A program made the translations under genes and the position numbers. Below the pieces are notes generated by a model, which made no database searches, was not told the origin of the DNA, and worked only from the letters and a program-made list of their open reading frames with translations. Of a stretch of DNA of 64,000 nt, positions 56,151 to 64,000 are shown in pieces (the stretch's first letter is position 1; each line of letters begins with the position of its first letter). This DNA is from a virus, in the IMG/VR virus record IMGVR_UViG_3300025872_000037, positions 1 to 64,000 of that record. The stretch is one strand, 5' to 3'.

Positions 56151-58340
56151 ATGAAGTCAATCCTATCAGTCGCAGAGGCATACGCAAAGATGTCGGAGGA
56201 CTCCCAGAATCTGGCAGCCACCAACGCCGCACAGGCACAACAGAAGCAGGAGGATCAACCAGAGATTCCATCCTGGGTCCCTGGCAACATTCCTGGTGAA
56301 AAGAAGAAGGAATTCGCAGAGGCCGCCAAGAAGGCCTGGGAATCCGACAATACTCAGTTTGACTTCGACGGCCGTACCTACAAGATCACCGAGAAGCGTC
56401 ATGGCAATCAGGACAAGCTCGATGTCAATAACAACGGCAAGATCGACGCCGATGATCTCGCGGCTCTCCGTTCCGGTGAAAAAGAGGCAAACGAGGAACT
56501 CGTCGGAAACCAGCACAAGCTTGATGTCAACAAGAATGGAAAGATTGACGGAGATGATCTGGCTGCCCTGCGCGCCGGTAAGAAACCGACGAATGAGCAC
56601 CACTTCGAGAACGAGACGGAGACTCCTGGTCAGACCCAATATCCTGGATCTGATATGAAAGATACCAATGGAAACGGCGAGATCGACGGAGAAGACAAGG
56701 CCGAGATGCCAGACAAAGAGGAAAACGACGAAGGCCTGGAGGAGAGTGTCCGCCTGAAGAAGTCACAGGATATGCTGAAGGTCGCCCATGGCGCAATGTC
56801 CCGTGACGAGTACAAGAAGAAGTGGGCACATCTCAAGAAGCCAAAGAACAAGCTCGCTGGCCCTGGCGGTCTGTACAAGAACCTTGTCAAGGAAGGCGAA
56901 GAAAACCCAACCGACAAGCTCACTATCGACGTTCCTGCAATGATCCGCGCTCTGGAGAAATCCCGCGAGGACTTCAAGTCTGATGCCGACATCCATAATT
57001 TTGTTCAGGATCTTCTCAAGAAGAAAGACCAGGAAGTCAAGACAAATGACCTGCCAGGTGAGCCAGTCAAGGAAGCCCTGGATCCAAAAGCCGATGCAGG
57101 AGAATGGATCAGCGACTTCGTGCACAGCACGAATCCAAAGTTCGATGGTAAGTCACCAGAAAAACGCAAGGAGATGGCCCTGGCCGCTTACTACCAGGCG
57201 CGCCGTGATGCCGGCCTCAAGGAAGAGGTCATGACTGAGGCAACTGCCACGGATCTCAGCAAGAAAGCACACGCCCTCTCGGCTGCAGCAAACACAGCGA
57301 AGGATCACAAGGCCGCTGCAAATGCTCACTATAAGGCAGCCGAGGCATTACGCCGCCACACGACTGCCAATGCCGCAAAGACAGGAGCGAAGGCAGACGC
57401 TGCTCACGATGCTGCACTTAAACACGAAGAACTCGGTGACAAACACCTCGAAAAAGCTATGACAAAGAAAGAATCAACACAGATTAACGAGAACGTCGCC
57501 GGTGACGCCCGCGCGGTCGACTTGACCACAGCGGCAAATCAGGCCTCTGCTCTGGCTCACTCGACTCCATCAGAGGCTGGAGCCCTGGCGCATCACGATG
57601 CCGCCACGAAGGCGCATCAACATGCTGCCGATCACTACCGCGTCTATGCTCACCATGCCGGAGATCCTGAGCTTCGTCGCGCAGCTGAGATTCACCACAA
57701 GTTCCATACGGATATGGCTCAGCATCATACCCTGAAGGGCGTCAGCCTGAGCATGGACGACAAACCGGCAAACAACGTGAATCGTTATGCTTCCGGACAT
57801 GTTGAGGAAAGCACAGCCGTCAACGAAGCATTGGCCCATGACGAAAACATCAGCAAGAAGGCACACGACCTCTCTGCAGTAGCAAAGAAGTCAAACACTC
57901 CTAGCGATCACCTCGAGGCAATGAAGGCACACAATACTGCTCAACTTCATCATGCCAAGCTCTATCACAGCGCTGCACAAAAGAAGGATTCAGCAGCAAA
58001 GGATGTTCACGCTAAAGCATATCACGACCATAAGATGGCAGCCGATCTTCACCATGATACAGCACAATTCATTGCTGTTACAAAGGGCAGCGTCAAGGAA
58101 GGTACTGCTGCTGATGCCAAAGGCGGCCCTGAGGTCATGGACGTTGCTACCAAGAAGATGAAGGATGAGGCAGATAAGAACGTCAAGGCTGAGGAAGCAC
58201 CTTATACCAACAAGGCAGACGGATCAGAGGAAGTTACTCCTGCTGAAAAGCCAAAGGCCAATCCTTCTCCAATGCCAACTCTGACCAAGGAACAAGCACT
58301 GCGTTCTGTCGCTGATGCATACGTTGCAATGCAGAAATAA
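56151..58340 (+). CDS. Large late protein with EF-hand-like repeats and His/Ala-rich modules
   Basis: 729 residues. N-terminus (SILSVAEAYAKMSED) is amphipathic. Residues ~85-190 contain three calcium-loop-like repeats: DVNNNGKIDADDL, DVNKNGKIDGDDL and DTNGNGEIDGED, fitting the D-x-N-x-N/D-G-x-I-x-x-x-D loop of dockerin/EF-hand. A SDFVHSTNPKFDGKSPEKR module follows, as in other T4-like phages. From residue ~360 come three imperfect His/Ala-rich modules, each after a Glu-Ala or Glu-Asn junction (TEATATDLSKKAHALSAAA; QINENVAGD; VNEALAHDE). Probably an internal protein cut by gp21. Confidence 0.65.
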   Translation: MKSILSVAEAYAKMSEDSQNLAATNAAQAQQKQEDQPEIPSWVPGNIPGEKKKEFAEAAKKAWESDNTQFDFDGRTYKITEKRHGNQDKLDVNNNGKIDADDLAALRSGEKEANEELVGNQHKLDVNKNGKIDGDDLAALRAGKKPTNEHHFENETETPGQTQYPGSDMKDTNGNGEIDGEDKAEMPDKEENDEGLEESVRLKKSQDMLKVAHGAMSRDEYKKKWAHLKKPKNKLAGPGGLYKNLVKEGEENPTDKLTIDVPAMIRALEKSREDFKSDADIHNFVQDLLKKKDQEVKTNDLPGEPVKEALDPKADAGEWISDFVHSTNPKFDGKSPEKRKEMALAAYYQARRDAGLKEEVMTEATATDLSKKAHALSAAANTAKDHKAAANAHYKAAEALRRHTTANAAKTGAKADAAHDAALKHEELGDKHLEKAMTKKESTQINENVAGDARAVDLTTAANQASALAHSTPSEAGALAHHDAATKAHQHAADHYRVYAHHAGDPELRRAAEIHHKFHTDMAQHHTLKGVSLSMDDKPANNVNRYASGHVEESTAVNEALAHDENISKKAHDLSAVAKKSNTPSDHLEAMKAHNTAQLHHAKLYHSAAQKKDSAAKDVHAKAYHDHKMAADLHHDTAQFIAVTKGSVKEGTAADAKGGPEVMDVATKKMKDEADKNVKAEEAPYTNKADGSEEVTPAEKPKANPSPMPTLTKEQALRSVADAYVAMQK

Positions 58341-58356
58341 TTAACCACCATTCGTC

Positions 58357-58692
58357 ATGGCCTCACTATTCGATAAAATCAAACGAGCCCTAGGCTTCTA
58401 TCCTGAGGTCAACTACGGCTCATTCTACAAGATCGAGGAGAAGACAGGTGAACCTATCAAGGTCACCTATTCTCCTGCTCCAGCTCCGGTTGATCCTCCT
58501 CCAGCCCCAGAGCCAGAGATTCCAGAATCTTTGAGCTCGCAGGAGGCTGCAGTCGACACGAAGGATGATGGCATCGATCTGACGGCCATGACGAAGGCTG
58601 AACTGATTCAGTTTGGCACCGAGAGAGGCATCTCTGTCAATTCCAGGATGAAGAAGCAGGAGATCATCGACGCCATTAATTCTAAACTTTAA
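58357..58692 (+). CDS. Small protein with C-terminal HeH/SAP-like helix-hairpin
   Basis: 111 residues. N-terminal helix (SLFDKIKRALGFYPEVNYG), a central proline-rich linker (PAPAPVDPPPAPEPEIPES), and a C-terminal DLTAMTKAELIQFGTERGI...KKQEIIDAINSKL segment that looks like a HeH/SAP helix-extended-helix, a domain used for DNA contact. Head-packaged DNA-associated protein is a guess from context. Stop overlaps the next tiny frame (TAATG). Confidence 0.6.
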   Translation: MASLFDKIKRALGFYPEVNYGSFYKIEEKTGEPIKVTYSPAPAPVDPPPAPEPEIPESLSSQEAAVDTKDDGIDLTAMTKAELIQFGTERGISVNSRMKKQEIIDAINSKL

Positions 58693-58775
58693 TGGCTAAA
58701 AAAGCAAAAAAGTTTGTGGCCTACAAGCGCAGGCCATCAGGAAAGAACAAATATAAAGCTGGCAGATTCATTTAA
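58692..58775 (+). CDS. Very small basic protein (27 residues)
   Basis: A 27-residue frame (MAKKAKKFVAYKRRPSGKN plus eight residues) whose ATG uses the last A of the previous stop. Eleven of 27 residues are Lys or Arg. It could be a DNA-binding micro-protein such as some phage head-core peptides. Weak support because of size. Confidence 0.4.
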   Translation: MAKKAKKFVAYKRRPSGKNKYKAGRFI

Positions 58776-58794
58776 GTATTTCATAGCGGTACCT

Positions 58795-58802
58795 CATAAA
58801 TA
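58795..58802 (+). promoter_or_regulatory. Late promoter (CATAAATA) 5 nt before the 58808 gene
   Basis: Seven of eight bases match TATAAATA; 5 nt (CCGCT) separate it from the ATG at 58808. Expected transcript starts at the ATG. Confidence 0.7.
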
Positions 58803-58807
58803 CCGCT

Positions 58808-59176
58808 ATGAAACTTTTTGATGAACTGACAGAGGATAATTTCACGCTCTTTGCAGCCAAGCACTACAGCAACCCGCAGTGCCTAGATATCGCCGAGTTC
58901 GAGGAGGATATTGCAAGATTTAAGTATGTCAAACGTCTCCTGAGACGGTATAATCAGTCAGGAGACCTGCAAGAAAGACTGATCTTAAATCACCTGATCA
59001 TCATCTCCAATGTCTTTGGAATCAGTGCAGCAAACAAGATGCTGTTCCACAAGATTGAAGAAGAGCTCTGGCCGGCACTCAAAACATTTTTAGTTTACCT
59101 CAACTATCTTCCAGAAAACGAAAAGGTTGAGATTCCACTCGACCAGAACATTGTCAAAGTCCTCAGAAGCATATGA
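58808..59176 (+). CDS. Conserved T4-like phage protein (MKLFDEL family)
   Basis: 122 residues. The opening MKLFDELTEDNFTLFAAKHYSNP and the later FKYVKRLLRRY and LNHLIIISNVFGI helices are highly conserved in marine T4-like phages. All-helical. The N-terminal LFDELTED resembles the LFDEDTT start of T4 Alt, which is packaged in the head. Function unknown. It has its own late promoter and overlaps the following gene by 4 nt. Confidence 0.78.
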   Translation: MKLFDELTEDNFTLFAAKHYSNPQCLDIAEFEEDIARFKYVKRLLRRYNQSGDLQERLILNHLIIISNVFGISAANKMLFHKIEEELWPALKTFLVYLNYLPENEKVEIPLDQNIVKVLRSI

Positions 59177-59523
59177 ACCCCCAAGTCCTTCAATCACTCG
59201 CCTCTGCCTACTCAGAGGTAACAGAGGCCTATAATCTGAGCAAGGGCCACAAGGTGTATCACGATGCAGCATCCGCTGAGTTTGCCAAGCACTACGTGAA
59301 GGGTCACAAGGGAGAACACACTCCTGGTGCACCAACAGAGAAGCACGAGAAGGACTCCGAGGAATTTCACAATACGTACAGCTCACAGCATGTCCGTACC
59401 GGTTTCGGTGGTTCCGGAACATCCGTCTACACCCATAAACAGTCCGGGGATAAGTTCCAGGTTGTCCGCCGTGCAAATGGCCAGGGATTCGACGGTACCG
59501 ACCACAACATCACAAAACTGTGA
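59173..59523 (+). CDS. Hypothetical late protein
   Basis: 116 residues. N-terminus (QSLASAYSEVTEAYNLSKG) is like that of other candidate internal proteins here. The middle is His/Lys-rich (KHYVKGHKGEHTPGAP), and the C-terminus is strand-like, Gly-rich (RTGFGGSGTSVYTHKQSGDKF). Not recognised. ATGA start overlap with the gene before. Confidence 0.58.
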   Translation: MNPQVLQSLASAYSEVTEAYNLSKGHKVYHDAASAEFAKHYVKGHKGEHTPGAPTEKHEKDSEEFHNTYSSQHVRTGFGGSGTSVYTHKQSGDKFQVVRRANGQGFDGTDHNITKL

Positions 59524-59888
59524 TGAAAACGGTTCGGAAACTCCGTGAGGATGGAACTCCTGCAGGTGGAGCTCCTGGCATGTCTTCCCCGGCAAATGTT
59601 ACGGGAGATTCCCCGAACATGGCGATGCCACCATCAATGGTACCTGGGCCGGTGATTCGCCGCAAGTACCGCCAGTTTGACCTGGAACCAGAGACTTTTC
59701 GAAAGTTTGAGAAGGGAAAGATGAAGTTCGAGAGATGGTCCCGTTTCCTGGATCTCAGCAATGAGAACCATAAAGCCATCTACGATTACGCATACAGCAA
59801 TCGTGGCAGGGACCATACAATCGTCATTCGTGATAGCAACACCGGAGCACTTCGTGCGATTCGCCGCCGTCCACACAACGGCGAGTGA
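59523..59888 (+). CDS. Hypothetical late protein with Pro/Gly-rich N-terminus
   Basis: 121 residues from ATG 59523, overlapping the previous stop. Residues 1-45 are Gly/Pro/Met-rich (GGAPGMSSPANVTG). The rest (RRKYRQFDLEPETFRKFEKGKMKFERW, LRAIRRRP, in part) is basic and helical. No family known to me. It ends the late cluster; the next region has an early-type promoter. Confidence 0.55.
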   Translation: MKTVRKLREDGTPAGGAPGMSSPANVTGDSPNMAMPPSMVPGPVIRRKYRQFDLEPETFRKFEKGKMKFERWSRFLDLSNENHKAIYDYAYSNRGRDHTIVIRDSNTGALRAIRRRPHNGE

Positions 59889-59890
59889 AC

Positions 59891-59984
59891 GATGTAAAAG
59901 TGCCCAGGTATAGATAAGGTCACTGATTTTTTCAGGCCGTAAGTCACTTTACGGTTTACATCTGACGCACTGTGCAGTACAGTG
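59891..59984 (+). promoter_or_regulatory. Early-type promoter with nested dyads before nrdB
   Basis: -35 TTTACA (59955-59960), 17 nt, -10 TACAGT (59978-59983). Around it are three inverted repeats: GATGTAAA (59891-59898) with TTTACATC (59955-59962); CCGTAA (59937-59942) with TTACGG (59949-59954); and CACTGT (59968-59973) with ACAGTG (59979-59984) over the -10. This suggests repressor control. Confidence 0.6.
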
Positions 59985-60026
59985 TTGGTCGGCTAAATTT
60001 ATTCATTCTGCGCGTATCCTACCACT

Positions 60027-61001
60027 ATGATCTTCGAGGAACAGATCTCTCGTAAACCTGACCATTATCCATGGACTGAAGAGTTCATCACAGCCATGCA
60101 CAACGGCTTCTGGACCGACAAGGAGTTTAATTTCCAGAGTGATGTGCAGGACTTCAAGACGGAACTCACCCCTCAGGAACGAGAGATGATCTCCCGATGC
60201 CTCTCGGCGATCGGCCAGATCGAGGTCGCGGTCAAGACATTCTGGGCAAAGCTCGGAGAGAACCTTCCTCACCCTTCCATCACAGACCTGGGCTACGTGA
60301 TGGCCAACGTCGAGGTGATCCACAACAATGCCTACGAGCGTCTTCTCCGAGTGCTGGAGATGGAGCACATCTTCGAGGAGAACCTAAAGCTAGACATCAT
60401 TCAGGGCCGTGTCCAGTACCTCCGCAAGTACCTCAAGAAGCACTACAAGGATGCCCGCAAGCAGTACGTCTATTCCTTGATCCTTTTCACCCTGTACGTG
60501 GAGAACGTGTCCCTGTTCAGCCAGTTCTACACCATCAATTGGTTCAACCGTTATCGGAACGTCCTGAAGGATACGGCACAGCAGGTCGCCTATACCTCCA
60601 AGGAAGAGCTGATCCATGCCTTAGTTGGCATCAAGCTCGTCAACACCATCCGCCAGGAACATCCTGAGCTGTTTGACGAGGAGCTCATCGAACGCATCCG
60701 CCATGAGTGCGAGGAGGCCTATAAGGCAGAGGCTCGCATCATTGACTGGTCGGTGAATGGCTATAAGGGAGACGGTCTCAACTCTGATATCCTGAAGGAA
60801 TTCATCAAGAACCGCCTGAATGATTCTTTGGTCCAGATCGGCATCAAGCCGGTCTTTGAGAACCTAGACCAGAAACTCCTGGAGCAGACGACATGGTTCG
60901 ATGAGGACGTGCTGGGCAATACCGCCACAGATTTCTTCTTCAAGCGGCCGGTGGAATACTCGAAGAAGTCCCAATCGTTCTCATCATCTGATCTTTTCTA
61001 A
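60027..61001 (+). CDS. nrdB: NrdB ribonucleotide reductase, beta (radical) subunit
   Basis: 324 residues. A ferritin-like R2 protein that supplies the radical for NrdA. Metal-site features: VEVIHNNAYERLL has the E-x2-H pair with a Tyr four residues after the His, in the place of the radical Tyr; YVENVSLFSQF and KEELIHALVG give the other Glu and E-x2-H. The first acidic ligand was not pinned down. The C-terminal tail ends SSDLF as in proteins that dock to R1. It precedes nrdA by 3 nt, in the order B-A rather than T4's A-B. Confidence 0.95.
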   Translation: MIFEEQISRKPDHYPWTEEFITAMHNGFWTDKEFNFQSDVQDFKTELTPQEREMISRCLSAIGQIEVAVKTFWAKLGENLPHPSITDLGYVMANVEVIHNNAYERLLRVLEMEHIFEENLKLDIIQGRVQYLRKYLKKHYKDARKQYVYSLILFTLYVENVSLFSQFYTINWFNRYRNVLKDTAQQVAYTSKEELIHALVGIKLVNTIRQEHPELFDEELIERIRHECEEAYKAEARIIDWSVNGYKGDGLNSDILKEFIKNRLNDSLVQIGIKPVFENLDQKLLEQTTWFDEDVLGNTATDFFFKRPVEYSKKSQSFSSSDLF

Positions 61002-61004
61002 ATC

Positions 61005-62654
61005 ATGAATCAACGTTACTATTGGCTCAACGAGGACTCGCGCCTCTTCCTGGAACGCGGTTACCTGGCCCAAGGTCAGACGCCTGAACAGCGAGTTCGC
61101 CAGATCGCAGAGGCCGCCGAGACGATCCTGAGAATCGATGGCTTTGCGAACAAGTTCGAGGACTACATGTCCCGTGGGTGGTACTCCCTGTCATCACCCA
61201 TCTGGGCAAACTTTGGAATCCAGCGTGGATTGCCAATCTCATGCTTCGGATCATACATCTGTGACAAGCTCGAGTGCATCCTTGAGAAGACCGCAGAGGT
61301 CGGAATGATGACGAAGATGGGTGGCGGCACATCTGCCTATTTTGGCGGCCTCCGTGCCCGTGGGTCAGATATCTCGACCGGAGGAAAGTCCTCTGGACCG
61401 GTCCACTTCATGGAGATGTTCGAGACCACGACCAACGTGGTGTCCCAGTCAAACGTGCGTCGTGGATCCTTTGCGGCCTATCTGCCAGTCGAGCACCCTG
61501 ATGTTCTCGAGTTCCTGCAGATTCGCAGTGAAGGCCATGCTATTCAGAACCTATCGATCGGCATCACGGTGACAGATGAATGGATGCGGTCAATGGTTGC
61601 CGGGGATGAAAGCAAGCGCAAGATCTGGGGCAAGATCATACAGAAACGATTTGAGTCTGGCTATCCATACATCCTCTTCACGGATGCGGTCAACGGAAAT
61701 GCTCCTCAGGTCTACAAGGACAAGGGCAAAAAGATCGTGGCCAGCAACCTTTGCTCTGAGATTGCACTCTCCTCGACCGAGGACGAATCGTTCGTCTGCA
61801 ATCTGTCCTCGATGAATCTCCTGCACTACGATGAGTGGAAGGATACTGATGCTCCAGAGGTCATGACCTATTTCCTCGATGCCGTGATGACCGAGTTTAT
61901 CCGCAAGGTCTCAGGAATGCCTTTTATGCAGGCACCATACCGTTTTGCAGTGAACCAGCGTGCTCTCGGAATCGGCGTGTTGGGCTGGCATTCTTACCTG
62001 CAGTCCAAGATGATTCCTTTCGAGTCGTTCGAGGCAAAGCTTCTCAACGTTCAGATCCACAAGCTCCTGCGCGACAAGACTCAGTCCGCCAGTCGAAAGA
62101 TGGCCACCGAGTACGGTGAACCGGAACTCCTCAGGGGATACGGTCTACGTAACGTCACGACGCTGGCGATTGCTCCTACCACATCCTCGAGCTTCATCCT
62201 GGGCCAGGTTTCTCCATCGATCGAGCCGCTCAATTCCAACTACTTCGTGAAGGATCTCTCCAAGGGTAAGTTCACCTACAAGAATCCTTACCTCGAGACG
62301 GTTCTGGAAAAGCACGGCAAGAACGACCGAAACACCTGGCAGACTATCCTCGTCAGAGGTGGATCCGTTCAACACCTCGACTTCCTCTCGGAAAACGAGA
62401 AGGACGTCTTCAAGACCTTCGGTGAGATCTCACAGAAAGAGATCGTCATTCAGGCCGCGGCTCGTCAGAAGTACATCGATCAGAGCCAGAGCCTGAACCT
62501 GATGATTCATCCGAAGACTTCCCCGAAAGACGTCAATCAACTTCTCATTTTTGCCTGGGAGCAGGGCGTCAAGAGCCTTTACTACCAGCGCGGAACCAAT
62601 CCTGCCCAGGAACTTGGGCGTAACCTGTTGCACTGTGCATCCTGCGAAGCATGA
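61005..62654 (+). CDS. nrdA: NrdA ribonucleotide reductase, alpha (catalytic) subunit, short form
   Basis: 549 residues, about 200 shorter than E. coli NrdA, lacking the N-terminal ATP-cone. Active-site parts: SSPIWANFG, MGGGTSAYFGGLRARG, NLCSEIALSS (catalytic N-x-C-x-E), PFMQAPYRF and a SLYYQRG radical-transfer Tyr pair. C-terminal CASC is the redox pair reduced by glutaredoxin/thioredoxin. Without the cone, allosteric shut-down by dATP is probably lost, as is common in phage enzymes. Makes dNDPs from NDPs for replication. Confidence 0.96.
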   Translation: MNQRYYWLNEDSRLFLERGYLAQGQTPEQRVRQIAEAAETILRIDGFANKFEDYMSRGWYSLSSPIWANFGIQRGLPISCFGSYICDKLECILEKTAEVGMMTKMGGGTSAYFGGLRARGSDISTGGKSSGPVHFMEMFETTTNVVSQSNVRRGSFAAYLPVEHPDVLEFLQIRSEGHAIQNLSIGITVTDEWMRSMVAGDESKRKIWGKIIQKRFESGYPYILFTDAVNGNAPQVYKDKGKKIVASNLCSEIALSSTEDESFVCNLSSMNLLHYDEWKDTDAPEVMTYFLDAVMTEFIRKVSGMPFMQAPYRFAVNQRALGIGVLGWHSYLQSKMIPFESFEAKLLNVQIHKLLRDKTQSASRKMATEYGEPELLRGYGLRNVTTLAIAPTTSSSFILGQVSPSIEPLNSNYFVKDLSKGKFTYKNPYLETVLEKHGKNDRNTWQTILVRGGSVQHLDFLSENEKDVFKTFGEISQKEIVIQAAARQKYIDQSQSLNLMIHPKTSPKDVNQLLIFAWEQGVKSLYYQRGTNPAQELGRNLLHCASCEA

Positions 62655-62833
62655 AGATTGAAAAAGAATGCAATTGTTGCGGGGCTCTGTACTCCATACT
62701 CTTTACGGAGCTCCCGCAGGAACTTGATCCTGAATTTGAAGATCAGGAGATGGACGAGGAATCTGAGTTTTACCCAGAGTTCTGTCCTTTCTGTGGATCT
62801 CACGAATCTGACGAAGACGAGGACGAAGACTGA
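62651..62833 (+). CDS. Small acidic Cys4 zinc-finger protein
   Basis: 60 residues, ATGA overlap with nrdA. Two CxxC pairs (CNCCGALYS near the start; FCPFCGSHES near the end) form a probable zinc ribbon; the linker and tail are extremely acidic (PEFEDQEMDEESEF, DEDEDED). Similar small zinc-ribbon proteins follow nrd genes in other marine T4-like phages. Function unknown. Confidence 0.6.
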   Translation: MKIEKECNCCGALYSILFTELPQELDPEFEDQEMDEESEFYPEFCPFCGSHESDEDEDED

Positions 62834-62844
62834 TACATAGTACC

Positions 62845-63261
62845 ATGTGGTACTATCGTGGTGAACTATTTGATCCAAAGCCAGAGGAACTTGATCCGAA
62901 GAAAACGATCGGATTCGTCTATCTCATCACGAACCTGGTGAATGGCCGGCTTTACGTCGGCAAGAAACTCTTTTTCTCCTCGAAGAGCAAGCAGGTCAAG
63001 GGAAAGAAAAAGAAGTTCAAGGCTGAGTCTGACTGGAGATCCTACTACGGATCGAACGCTGCGATTCAGGAGGACGTCAAGGATCTGGGTCCTGGTAGCT
63101 TCAAGAGGGAGATCCTTTACCTCTGCTCCTCGAAGTCTGAGTGTTCCTATTGGGAGGCCTACGAGCAGTTCACCCGTAAGGCCATCCTGGACCAGAAGTA
63201 CTACAACGACTGGCTGACCTGTAAGATCACCAGGAAGCACCTCAAAAATCTGCAATTTTGA
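62845..63261 (+). CDS. GIY-YIG-like protein, probable endonuclease family
   Basis: 138 residues. The core IGFVYLITNLVNGRLYVGKK shows a VYL-x11-YVG arrangement of GIY-YIG domains, followed by SDWRSYYGSNAAIQEDV, REILYLC and the Glu-containing EAYEQFTRKAIL helix. Unlike the homing endonuclease at 15052 it is short, has no NUMOD domain, and has base composition like its neighbours, so it is a resident gene found widely in T4-like marine phages. DNA cleavage role inferred. Confidence 0.65.
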   Translation: MWYYRGELFDPKPEELDPKKTIGFVYLITNLVNGRLYVGKKLFFSSKSKQVKGKKKKFKAESDWRSYYGSNAAIQEDVKDLGPGSFKREILYLCSSKSECSYWEAYEQFTRKAILDQKYYNDWLTCKITRKHLKNLQF

Positions 63262-63263
63262 TG

Positions 63264-63292
63264 TTTACATCTGCCCTCTCCTGGGGTAGTAT
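63264..63292 (+). promoter_or_regulatory. Early promoter before rnh
   Basis: TTTACA (63264-63269), 17 nt, TAGTAT (63287-63292), 9 nt before the ATG at 63302. Confidence 0.75.
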
Positions 63293-63301
63293 GTCTGGAC
63301 A

Positions 63302-64000
63302 ATGATCATCGTAGATTACTCTGGCGTGGCCATCGCTAACCTGTTTGCCATGCGTATCTCGGTCTCCGAGGGATTAGTTCGTCATTGCATCCTGAACTCC
63401 CTGAGACTTTACAATGCGAAGTACCGTCGGGAATACGGCCAGATGGTTCTGGCCTGTGACGGCGGTGGCACCTGGCGTCGCGAGATGTTCCCTCAGTACA
63501 AGGCTTCCCGCAAGGCCGCCCGTGAGTCGGGGGACATCGACTGGAAGGAATTCTTCCGGATCCTCGGCAATGTTCGAGACGAGATTCGCGAGAACCTCCC
63601 CTTCAAGGTCGTACACCTGCAGGGAGTCGAGGCCGATGACATCATCGCCACGCTCACCGATAGCACCCAGGAGTTTGGAAAGCATGAGCCGGTCATGATC
63701 ATTTCCTCCGATAAGGACTTCGTTCAGCTCCATCGGTACAAGAATGTTCGTCAGTACAGCCCGATGGCCAAGGAGTTCGTCAAGGAGAAGGATCCGGTTC
63801 GTTACCTGCAGGAGCACGTTCTGCGTGGCGATACTGGTGACGGTGTTCCGAATGTTCTTTCTCCGGATGATGTGTTTGTCTCCGGTGGCCGTCAGACACC
63901 TCTTCGTGCCAAACTCATGGATGAGTGGATCTCTAACTGGGATTCACTGCAGACCAAGATGACGGCTGAGCAATATCGCAATTTCCAGCGCAATCAAGCT
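63302..64000 (+). CDS. rnh: RNase H (5'-3' FEN-like nuclease), N-terminal part
   Basis: Open to the window end, 233 residues visible of ~300. The 5'-nuclease family motifs are MIIVDYSGVAI (first Asp), ACDGGGTWRREMFPQYKASRK, VEADDIIATLT, IISSDKDFVQLH and RGDTGDGVPNV, matching T4 Rnh in order. It removes RNA primers and processes flaps on the lagging strand. The last two motifs are the metal-binding Asp pairs. The 3' end is outside. Confidence 0.93.
   Translation, partial: MIIVDYSGVAIANLFAMRISVSEGLVRHCILNSLRLYNAKYRREYGQMVLACDGGGTWRREMFPQYKASRKAARESGDIDWKEFFRILGNVRDEIRENLPFKVVHLQGVEADDIIATLTDSTQEFGKHEPVMIISSDKDFVQLHRYKNVRQYSPMAKEFVKEKDPVRYLQEHVLRGDTGDGVPNVLSPDDVFVSGGRQTPLRAKLMDEWISNWDSLQTKMTAEQYRNFQRNQA

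Overview
The window is a long stretch of a T4-superfamily myophage genome with tightly packed genes and roughly half G+C. The evidence is the complete, ordered T4 structural block (gp13-gp14-gp15-gp16-gp17-gp18-gp19-gp20-gp68-gp21-gp22-gp23), the T4 replication and recombination core (gp43, gp44/62, gp45, gp41, gp46/47, UvsX/Y/W, RNase H), the late sigma factor gp55 and T4-type late promoters (TATAAATA). CobS-like, Hsp20, NrdA/B, UDG-like and short conserved genes resemble the marine/cyanophage and alphaproteobacterial branch of the superfamily more than the enteric T4 branch. The host cannot be read from the sequence. No tRNA, rRNA, CRISPR array or IS element was seen, and no gap between genes exceeds about 190 bp.

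Layout. 1-1550: an AT-richer patch with the 3' end of a glycine-rich tail fibre/adhesin gene and two small genes. 1557-14003: the late head/tail block, led by T4-like late promoters. 14082-21077: tail completion, UvsY, a GIY-YIG homing endonuclease, UvsW, gp55, gp47, gp46. 21163-24679: a VWA/metallopeptidase protein and a CobS/MoxR-type AAA+ ATPase. 24791-31640: sliding clamp, clamp loader, RegA, Hsp20, DNA polymerase. 31679-39509: nucleotide metabolism plus a likely base-modification island (MazG-like, PrimPol-like, Nmad1-like, gp42 dCMP hydroxymethylase, dCMP deaminase, UDG-like, an uncharacterised protein, a PLP enzyme, an SGNH protein). 39547-42293: UvsX and gp41 helicase. 42334-49105: many small early genes, with an MPPED-type phosphodiesterase and ThyX. 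49095-52609 (minus strand) and 52708-59888 (plus strand): a late region of probable internal head proteins, including two nucleotidyltransferases and a ligase-like protein. 60027-64000: NrdB, NrdA, a Zn-finger protein, a GIY-YIG-like protein and RNase H.

How it works together. Early genes sit behind a very uniform sigma70-like promoter (TTTACA, 16-17 bp, TAGGAT/TAGTAT); three of these carry the same palindromic operator-like element over the -35 box. Late genes sit behind TATAAATA-type boxes read by gp55. Several late boxes lie 5-6 nt before the ATG, so leaderless or near-leaderless late mRNAs are expected. dCMP hydroxymethylase (gp42), dCMP deaminase, ThyX and NrdA/B imply a 5-hydroxymethylcytosine-based genome. 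The three genes after the UDG-like gene are the best candidate for a further, undescribed modification step. In the late region several enzymes carry N-termini resembling T4 capsid-targeting sequences, which suggests that they are packaged in the head and injected.
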